Shown here: positions 1 to 7,534 of the stretch, piece after piece
How positions within the stretch are numbered: position 1 is the stretch's first letter
How the letters are laid out: the number at the start of each line of letters is the position of its first letter
Assembly (NCBI GenBank): GCA_026770595.1
Contig: MU634362.1
Location: forward strand, 1-12,909
DNA length: 12,909 bases
Reading direction: 5' to 3'
From: Ochromonadaceae sp. CCMP2298
Lineage: Eukaryota; Sar; Synurophyceae; Ochromonadales; Ochromonadaceae
The notes under the pieces: model-generated
Databases searched by the model: none
What the model was told of the DNA's origin: nothing
The model's input: only the letters and a program-made list of their open reading frames with translations
Made by a program: the position numbers and the translations under genes

Positions 1-95
1 CTATACCCTATACCCTATACCCTATACCCTATACCCTATACCCTATACCCTATACCCTATACCCTATACCCTATACCCTATACCCTATACCCTAT
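1..95. repeat. 7-bp tandem repeat (CTATACC)n in an intron
   Basis: About 13 near-perfect head-to-tail copies of CTATACC (TATAGGG on the other strand) run from the window edge to about base 95. They are followed by about 45 bp of unique sequence and a splice acceptor (AG at 141-142) leading into a dynein exon, so the array most simply lies inside an intron of that gene. The unit resembles the plant-type telomere unit CCCTAAA with one base changed. The true left border is outside the window. Confidence 0.9.
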
Positions 96-142
96 GTTAC
101 CCTCCACATGTATACTGATATCACAATATAACCCTCCCACAG

Positions 143-2961
143 ACACCATCATGCGCCAGGTGTACGAGTACACGTGCACAGGCATCTTCGAGCGACACAA
201 GCTGATGTTCAGTTTCCAGATGACCTGCATGGTGATGAACGGAGAGGGCACGCTCGAGGCACCCGTCCTGGACTTCTTCCTGAAGGGGGACACCTCTCTG
301 GAAGGTGTGGGCCAGGCCTGCCCGGTGGCGTGGCTCGTAGGCTCGGGCTGGAAGGACCTCCTCTGCCTGGGCGGATTGAACGACCGTTACGGCGAGATGC
401 TGAAGCACTTCCAGGCCAACCTCTCCCAGTGGAAGGACTGGTACGACCTGGAGTCCCCAGAGACCGTGCCCATTCCGGGGGGCTTCCACACCCTGCTGAG
501 CCCCATGCAGCGACTGGGGGTGATGCGATGCTTCAGGCCGGATCGCGTGTACAACGCCGTGAAGCTGTTCGTCATCGAGACCATGGGCGAGAAGTTCGTG
601 CAGCCGCCAGGTAGGTGGCCCCCTCCCCGAATTACATAACATACGTCTTTTTATCCCCCCCTGTTGTCAAATCTGGTCTTTTCACCCTCCATACACTAAC
701 CGTTTTTTTTCTAAAACTTTACACTCTATCGTTTATCTAATTCGGACGCCCCTCAGTGCTGGACTACGCCCGCATCTTCGCCCAGTCCTCCCCCCTCGCA
801 CCCATGGTCTTCATCCTCTCCCCCGGTGCAGACCCGCAATCAGACATCCAGAAGTTCTGCGAGGAGATGGGCATGACGTCCCGGTTTAAGTTCGTAGCGC
901 TGGGGCAGGGGCAGGGGCCTATAGCTGAGCAGCTGCTGGACGTGGGCTACAAGAGAGGTATACCCCCCCCCCTATATGTATATTAACCCCTCTCCTTCTA
1001 TACTATATATTAACCCCTTTCCTTCTATACTATATATTAACCCTCCTCTATATGTATATTAACCCCCCTACAGGCCACTGGGTACTGCTGCAGAACTGCC
1101 ACCTGCTGGCCTCCTGGCTGAAGACCCTCGAGCGCGTGCTGAACGAGATGAAGGACCCGCACAAGGACTTCAGACTCTGGCTCACCACCGAGCCCACGGA
1201 CCGCTTCCCCCTGGGCATCCTGCAGCGCTCTCTGAAGGTGGTGACGGAGCCCCCGGACGGGCTGAAGCTCAACATGCGCGCCACCTACAGCCGCATCGAC
1301 TCGGCCGCCCTGGAGGAGTGCCCCCACTGGGCCTTCCGCCCCTGCATGTACGTGCTGGCCTTCCTGCACGCAGTGGTGCTGGAGAGGCGCAAGTACGGGA
1401 AGATCGGCTGGAACGTGAACTACGACTTCAACGAGTCCGACCTCAACATCAGCAAGTCTCTGCTCTCCCTGTACCTGCAGAAGTCCTTCGAAGACAGCGA
1501 CGAGTTCTTGCCCTGGGGAAGCCTCAAGTACCTCATCGGGGACGCGATGTACGGGGGCCGCGTGAGTGACGACATGGACCGGCGCATTCTGAAGACCTAT
1601 CTGGAGGAGTACATGGGCGACTTCTTGTTCGACGACTGCCAGAAGTTCAGCTTCAGCACGGTGGGCTTCGACTACAAGCTGCCCGAGTGGGGGGACATCG
1701 AGAACTACACCGAGATGATCGAGTCCCTCCCCCTGACCAACTCGCCCGCTGTGTTCGGGCTGCACCCCAATGCGGAGATCGGGTACTACTCCATCGCAGT
1801 CAAGTCCATGTGGGTGGACCTCGTCAGCCTGCAGCCACGCACAGCCGGGGGGGGCTCGGGCATGTCCAGGGAGGACTACATCGCCACGACTGCCCGGGAC
1901 ATCTACTCCAAGATCCCCATCGCCTCCATGGATGTGGGCAGCTTCGACCTCATGCAGACGCGCGCCGCCCTGCTGAAGCGCAACGCCTCTGACCTCATAA
2001 GCCCCTGCCAGGTGGTGCTGCTGCAGGAACTGGCGAGGTGGAACAACCTGGTGCAGAAAATGGCCCTCAGGTACGTACTATTCTCTATTACTATTGTCTA
2101 TTACTATTGTCTATTACTACTATCTATTACTACTATCTATTACTACTATCTATTACTATTATCTATTACTATTATCCATTACTACTGTCTATTACTATTA
2201 TCTATTACTATGCTCCATGCCTATGCTGAACACTAATACGCTTCATAACACTAACACTCTTAATAACTTAATACTCCACGACCTGTTCTCCCTACTGCAG
2301 TCTGATGGATCTGCAGAGAGCCCTGGTGGGGGAGATCGGCATGTCGGACGAGCTGGACGCACTGGGGGACAACCTGTTCAACGGCATCCTGCCCAACATG
2401 TGGCGCAAGCTGTGCCCGGACACGCAGAAGCCCCTGGGGGGGTGGATGGGCCACTACACCCGGCGCCACAGGCAGTACGCGGCGTGGATAACGGAGGGCG
2501 AGCCGGCCGTGATCTGGCTCAGCGGCCTGCACATCCCGGAGTCCTACCTCACGGCCCTGGTGCAGACCACCTGCCGCACCAGAGGCTGGCCGCTGGACAA
2601 GTCCACCCTGTACACGGTGGTCACGCAGATCACCTCAGAGGAGGGGCTCACCGCCCTGGAGAGCGGCTGCTACGTCTCCGGCCTGTACCTGGAGGGCGCT
2701 CGGTGGGACAAGGAGGCGTGTCTACTGCGCGCTCAGGAGCCCAAGGTGCTCGTGGTGGAGCTGCCCATAATGCAGGTGATCCCGGTGGAGGCCTCCAAGC
2801 TCAAGCTGCACAACACCTTCTCCACGCCTGTGTACGTTACGCAGGCCCGCAAGAACGCCATGGGGGTGGGCATGGTCTTCGAGGCGGACCTGGCCACTGC
2901 AGAGCACTCCAGCCACTGGGTGCTGCAGGGCGTCTCCCTCTGCCTCAACATCGACACATAG
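143..2961 (+). CDS. DNAH10: Axonemal dynein heavy chain, inner arm I1/f beta type (DNAH10-like), C-terminal part
   Basis: This is the 3' end of a dynein heavy chain, the ATP-driven microtubule motor of cilia and flagella. I place four exons: 143-610, 757-957, 1074-2070 and 2301-2961 (stop TAG 2959-2961). Introns are GT-AG, and the split codons rejoin as Val, Gly and Ser, giving 774 visible residues in one frame. The sequence covers the segment before AAA6, AAA6 itself and the C-terminal domain. Diagnostic stretches are GQGQGPIAE (from about base 903), [11 protein letters not shown] across the 957/1074 junction, FNESDL (1427-1444), [34 protein letters not shown] and the ending SHWVLQG. The spacing and wording of the last 250 residues match, from memory, animal DNAH10 and Chlamydomonas DHC10, the beta chain of two-headed inner arm I1/f, better than DNAH2 or outer-arm chains. 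The full protein should be about 4,500 residues, so most lies upstream of the window. The dynein class is very secure; the DNAH10 subtype is somewhat less so. Confidence 0.93.
2085..2214. repeat. 13-bp tandem repeat in dynein intron
   Basis: Ten consecutive units start exactly 13 bp apart (2085, 2098, 2111 and so on to 2202), each beginning CTATTACTA with T/C or T/G variants near its end. The array fills most of the 230-bp intron 2071-2300. As 13 is not a multiple of three, this is non-coding. The reading frame runs open through part of it by chance and would add a Tyr/Leu-rich tail if the intron were retained. Confidence 0.93.
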
Positions 2962-3751
2962 GTGGCATAGACATAGGCGTATAAGTGTGTGGGCCTCGGA
3001 GGAGGGCGATGAGGCAAAAGACAATATTTTGAATATATATAAGTGTAATACCTAATAGGATATACGGCGACACACGACGCCCTCTTTGAAGATGCACTCC
3101 AATAGCAGCACATAACATTACTGCTCAGTGACATCGCATAACAGTACAGTGCAGCTGTCGAGCAGCAAGACTCCTAGAGAGGAAGGGTATGAAGTCTATG
3201 CTTTCGTGTTATTGAATTTGTTCATTCTGCGAGTCCGTACAGTCCCCCCAGTCCTTACAGAGGAAGAGCTTGTGAGGTGTGCCTCCATGCTCCAATTAGA
3301 ACAGAGAACTGAGAACTTAACCACACTAGTGCTACATTTTCTGCCTACATTTCCTACATCATTGCCTACATCATTTCCTACATCGCCTACACTGCTACAT
3401 TGTTCAACAGCGGACAGTGGAACAGTACAGAAGCCGTACTCTGTTCCACCGACCACGCTACCCGCACGGCACCTCCTGCACCCTACTGCACCCACTGCAC
3501 CCTACTTGCACCTGTGCATGGCACTCACCGTCCACGGGTCTTACTGTCACCGCCTAGGGTCTTATCACTTGTCCCCATCACCCGTACACTCTCACTTCTA
3601 TCCCCATCACCCCCTATCACTCCCTATCACCCGTACTTGCTGCTGCCACCCCCTCTGCGCCCTCCTCTGCTTCCCTCTTCTCCTTGCCCTCCTCCCTGCT
3701 CTTCCCCCAGAACCCCCCTCTTCCACTAGCATCCCCTCTTCCCCTAGTACC
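2962..3751. other. Convergent intergenic region, low complexity, no supported gene
   Basis: This 790-bp stretch separates the dynein stop from the stop of the opposing MYND gene and should hold both 3' untranslated regions. The first 100 bp include an AT-rich patch with AATATA-type sequence near 3030, a possible dynein 3' end signal, but no AATAAA. From 3345 it becomes biased: CCTACAT repeats (about 3346-3400), CACCCTACTGCA-like repeats (about 3470-3510), CCCCATCACC repeats (about 3570-3630), then a C/T-rich tract. A 247-codon frame is open on the plus strand from 3128, but its product is simple-sequence Pro/Ser/Thr/Leu without domain features, so I do not call it a gene. Confidence 0.6.
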
Positions 3752-5559
3752 CTAGAACCCCTTCTTGGCCCGCATGGGCACACAGTCCTTCTTGTGGCGC
3801 TTCCAATCTTGAAGAGAGAGAGAGGGAGAGAGGGAGGGAGAGGGAGAGGGAGAGGGAGAGGGAGAGGGTGAGGGTGAGGGAGCGAGGGGCAGGCTTTGAT
3901 AGACACACATCTAAAGTTCATAGACACACGCCCATACAAACAAACATACCTGAGCGCTGATGCTCTACGCTGCAGTAGTAGGCTTGCTTGCAGGCCCCGC
4001 ACACCTTCAGGCCCACCCCCTCCTCCTGGCAGAAGCTGCACATCTGCTCTACTGAGCCCATCCCCTCCAGGTACTTCTGTCTCTTCTCTTGGACCTCCTT
4101 TTTCTCCAAAAAACTATCCATGCAGTCCCTTTCCATGCTGTAGTGGCTGGTCCAGCCTCTGCGGAGAGGAGAGGGAGAGACGTGGAGGGATAGGAAACGA
4201 GAGAGAAGGAGAATAAGAGGGAATAAGAGAGAAGTCATGAGAGAGGATGATAGATACATACTTGGGGCCTATCGACTCTCCCTCCAACGCTGCCTGTGTG
4301 GCGGTCTGCAGCCCCCCCACTGTGATCTCGAAGTTGCACCACTTGTTGTGAAGGCCGGTGTGCATGTCCACGATTCTGTCCAGCATGCGTACGCCCTTCA
4401 GTCTGCTGTCGGAGAGCACGAGGGAATGCACGATATGTGCTACGTCCTGTAGGGAGGATAGGAAGGGAGGATAGGAGGATAGGAGGATAGGAGGATAGGA
4501 GGATAGGAGGATAGGGGGATAGGAGGATAGGAGGATAGGAGGATAGGAGAGAGGGAAGGCGAGGGGGTGAGATACGTGAAGGAAGAAGGCAAGTGACACG
4601 AGGGAAGACTATTCAGTCAGTATTCACCCACATACCTTCAGCAGTGCAGTCTCCTCCCCCAGCCCTCCCAGCAGCCTCCCCAGCATATCCAGGCCTGCCT
4701 GCAGCACCTGGGAATGCTGCGAGTAGAACTCCATCGAGTCCCTCATCCACTGCTCAGTGGCGGGACCTAGGGGTGGCAGTACCTGCTCGCAGATGTGCCG
4801 CAACAGGTGAGGCTGCTCGTTGCTGGCCAGGATGCAGCAGCACGGGCGGTAGCGGCATAGCTCCAGCAGCACCGACAAGGCGCACTCCTTCTCACTGGCG
4901 AAGCGCTCGGTAATGGGGAAGAGGGTGGGGTGAGAGATTATCTTGTCGATGGCTGGGATGATGTCACAATCGATCGCCATCATTGCCTATGGATGGATGG
5001 ATGGATGGATGGATGGATGGATGGATGGATGGATGGATGGATGGATGGATGGATGGAGGGAGGGAGGGAAGAAGTCAATGAGATTGAGGAATGGGAAAGA
5101 GGAGCGAGGAGTGAGGAGTGAAGAGTGAAGAAACAAGCTCTACCTCAGAGTACCTCTTACCTCCTCTTGGTCGGTGCGAATCAGCAGAGCCAACTCCCAC
5201 AGGCACTCGCACAAACACGTCTCCAAATCCTCCGCGTCCAGCTTGTACTTTGTAGGGTATAGGCGAGCAGCGAGGCGGTGCTCGATCATGCGCACGATAT
5301 GGAACGCAGGATAGATGTCTTTCAAAGACATCATGATCACACCAGTCTTCTGCACCTCCTTGTGCTTGGCTTCAAAGTTCCCGGAGAAGCGCTCGTGTTT
5401 TGCTCCACCCTCTTGTGATCTCGCCTCTTGTGATCTCGCCACCCAGGTCTCCATTTTCTCCATGTGTTTTATCATTCTCTCCCCATATTTCTCCTCCTTT
5501 TCTCTCCACCTTCTCTCGAGCTCTCCCCTCATCATCTCCAGGAATTTCTCCTCTTCCAT
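3752..5559 (-). CDS. MYND zinc-finger protein with helical body (399 aa, complete)
   Basis: Five exons on the minus strand join in exact frame: 5559-5161, 4986-4636, 4446-4262, 4158-3950 and 3807-3752, 1,200 nt in all, ending in TAG. Residues 1-45 are a highly charged predicted coiled coil. The middle (about 80-310) is leucine-rich and helical, plausibly armadillo-like. The C-terminus is a MYND finger, a protein-interaction zinc domain. Its ligands are C352, C355, C365, C368, C374, H378, H386 and C390. The last two come from the 56-nt final exon, which encodes WKRHKKDC and a basic tail. Position 378 is normally Cys. The ATG at 5559 is chosen because an in-frame TGA lies just upstream. An exact 15-bp tandem duplication (5410-5439) doubles the residues ARSQE. 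ZMYND10, a dynein-arm assembly factor of similar length, also ends in a MYND finger, but the body here does not visibly match it, so no specific function is assigned. Confidence 0.86.
3812..3890. repeat. GA-rich microsatellite in MYND-gene intron
   Basis: The plus strand reads GAGAGAGAGAGGGAGAGAGG and continues as GGGAGA-type hexamers. In the gene's own orientation this is a CT-rich tract running directly into the acceptor of the last exon, so it doubles as a very long polypyrimidine tract. Confidence 0.85.
4452..4549. repeat. 8-bp tandem repeat in MYND-gene intron
   Basis: About eleven copies of GGATAGGA, slightly imperfect at the ends, fill the middle of the intron 4635-4447. On the minus strand the array reads TCCTATCC and sits just upstream of the acceptor at 4448-4447. 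Confidence 0.88.
4991..5057. repeat. (GGAT)n microsatellite in MYND-gene intron
   Basis: Sixteen to seventeen perfect GGAT tetranucleotides lie within the intron 5160-4987. On the transcribed strand they read ATCC and end only a few bases before the acceptor (AG at 4988-4987), so length changes would alter the sequence next to the splice site but not the code. Confidence 0.95.
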
Positions 5560-5889
5560 CTGGACTTGGCAGCTAAATCAAAACTTCAGTGCTCATCTGC
5601 TGGGCAACAGCTTCTTCTCTGCGGTCTGTTCAGAGAGCTCTGCGACAGCAGGTACTGCTCGTATCCCGGACTTCCGAGAGTGGAAAGAAGCTGCAGATTG
5701 TGAGCTTCAACCCTCCTCTCCTTTCCTCCCAACTTTTCAAAATTTGGAAAATTTCTGGAGTTTCCACTCGGCTGTGGTTTATTGCACGGCTCGCTCAATC
5801 TAAAAAGGAGAGGTGAGGGTAGAATGGAGCCTGGATTCACTCCTTGAGGGTTCTTCCACGTAGACTCCGAGCGCACAATCGAAGAGAAG
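5560..5889. promoter_or_regulatory. Divergent promoter region between MYND gene and hydrolase
   Basis: The 330 bp between the start codons at 5559 (minus) and 5890 (plus) must hold the promoters and 5' leaders of both genes. It contains an AT-rich core at about 5733-5755 in an otherwise mixed sequence, with AAAATTT repeated at 5739-5745 and 5748-5754. No recognisable TATA box is evident. No conserved coding sequence is seen here on either strand. The promoter role is inferred from position alone. Confidence 0.5.
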
Positions 5890-6937
5890 ATGCGCCTGGT
5901 TCCGCTGCTTATCCTGGTGGCGCTGAAGTTGCTGTCTCTGTACCAGCAGGGCACCTACAACGACATACTGGACACTCGGTACAAGTCCTACGGAGACGCG
6001 ACCAAGGAGACAGTGGTGCTCATCCCAGGCCTGGATGGAGCTACTGCATTCTTCAGCGACATCGTCCCCGAGCTAACCGTGGACAAGCACGTGGTCGTCT
6101 TCAATTTACCCCTCTGCGCGAGCAACCAAACCGAGGGCACGTATACTTTCTCCTACCTCGCCGCAGAACTCAAGTCCGTCCTGGATGAGCTGAAGATTCC
6201 CAAGGCTGTGGTGGTCGGGGAGTCCTTCGGAGGCGTCGTGGCGCAGTACCTCGCACTGGAGCACCCCGCGTACGTGCGTAAGCTGGTTTTGCTGTCCTCC
6301 CTGGCCAAGGCCGATCTGCCGCCCACGGTGCAGTTCAAGCTCGACTACCTGATGCCCGTTATCGCTGTTGTGGGGTCATACTTCCCCGCCCTGGCGCAGC
6401 TGTTCTTCGCGCAGGTGCACATGGAGGACGTGGTGGAGCCGCAGGAGTCCCAGTACGTGAAGACTCTGTTCGTCAAGGTATAGAGACTTACTCTATTAAA
6501 CCCACCCCCCTATACCTATTAAACCCCCACTATGGTATAACTTATTATCCCCCACTCTCTATGGTATAACCCCCACTATCTATACGCAGGAGGCCTCGTT
6601 CGCGCACTTCTTCTCCGTGCTGCAGCGCATCCGCATCGTCACGAAGCTCGACCTCCTCCCCCGCCTGCCGCAGATCACCCACCCCACGCGCGTGGTGTAC
6701 GGTGCAGACGACCACTTCACTAAGGACCAGTCCCTGGAATTGCACAGACTGCTGCCCAACAGCGAGCTGCTCTCTCTGCCGGGAGGACACCTGGCGCACG
6801 TTACATCTCCCAAGGAGTTCGCTTCCATCATACTCACATTCATGGACCCCCCCCACGTCCCCGTCGCCCCCGTTACCCCCGTCACCCCCGTCGCCACGGC
6901 CCTCATATCGGAAGAAACAGTGACTCCGAGCGCATAA
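5890..6937 (+). CDS. Alpha/beta hydrolase with N-terminal membrane anchor (311 aa, complete)
   Basis: Two exons, 5890-6477 and 6590-6937 (stop TAA), are joined by a 112-bp GT-AG intron in phase 0. The product is an alpha/beta-hydrolase-fold enzyme, probably an esterase or lipase-like serine hydrolase; the substrate cannot be told. Residues 4-17 are hydrophobic after a single Arg and look like a signal anchor or signal peptide. PGLDG (46-50) fits the oxyanion loop. GESFG carries the nucleophile Ser112, VVYGADDHF the acid Asp237, and PGGH the base His263, so the triad is complete. The lid region lies between about 145 and 190. After the last helix the C-terminus is a Pro/Val/Thr-rich tail made of PVTPVTP-like repeats, encoded by CCCGT(T/C)ACC units. 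The ATG at 5890 has A at -3 and directly precedes the anchor. The closest named families by feel are maspardin-like and bacterial MhpC-like hydrolases, without strong preference. Confidence 0.91.
6478..6589 (+). other. Hydrolase intron with CTATACC/TATTAAACCC motifs
   Basis: This 112-bp intron starts GTATAG and ends TATACGCAG. It is built from short variants of TATTAAACCC and CTATGGTATAAC repeated two to three times, the same CCC/TATA vocabulary as the dynein introns. Confidence 0.8.
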
Positions 6938-7000
6938 ATCTTGTTTAATAACAGCATTTTTGGTACCTACATAAAATAAATTAGTCATAGCCCCTCATCC
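6938..7000. terminator. Shared 3' region of two convergent genes with opposing poly(A) signals
   Basis: Only 63 bp lie between the hydrolase TAA and the TAG of the membrane-protein gene on the other strand. On the plus strand AATAAA occurs at 6975-6980, 38 bp after the hydrolase stop. On the minus strand ATTAAA occurs at 6949-6944, about 52 bp after the opposing stop. If both are used, each transcript would end close to or within the other gene. The signals match the general eukaryotic consensus; whether this organism uses it is not known. Confidence 0.5.
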
Positions 7001-7503
7001 CTAGGGTATATAACCCTCAATGGGTTCACTCCCTTCTCGAATCGCTTCCCCGTCTCGCCCCTCCAGCCCCTCTGCTTGCCCCTCTGCCAGCCCCTCTATT
7101 TCTCTCCCACTGTAGGAGGACACGGGGGGCGGGGGCTCTCGGAGGGGGTTATTCCTTTCCACGACGTATATGAGGATAACCAGAGCGAATATGGCGGAGG
7201 CGTACCCCAGCTCCGCTACTACCACCAGTCCCCTGGGATTTATCTCCGTGGGATGGGTGAGCGTGAATAGCTCTCGTAAGACGGACTCCCAGATCCAACC
7301 TGTCGCAAGACTGAGCAGGTAGGGGGGAGAAGGTGGGGGGGTGGTCAGTGTCAGGCAGATTGTATCGAAGACATACGCATATACCCACATATGCAGTAAG
7401 TAGTAAGTAGTAGGCAGTAGGCAGTAAACAGCAGGCAGTAGGCGTAAAAAGTATGTAGTAGGCAGTAGGCAGTAAACAGCAGGCAGTAGGCGTAAAAAGT
7501 ATG

Positions 7504-7534
<31 letters not shown>

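Noticed and set aside
1-95. True chromosome telomere
   Set aside because: The array is followed within 50 bp by a splice acceptor and an internal dynein exon, so it is better explained as intron sequence; a true telomere would leave the gene headless.
1052-2236. Uninterrupted 394-codon frame taken as a whole gene
   Set aside because: Its first 7 codons and the Tyr/Leu-rich tail after 2070 are intron sequence; dynein homology joins across the splice sites instead.
3128-3871. 247-codon open frame on the plus strand between the convergent genes
   Set aside because: Product is low-complexity Pro/Ser/Thr/Leu and ends in Gly-Arg repeats read from the GA microsatellite of an opposing intron; it overlaps the well-supported last MYND exon antisense.
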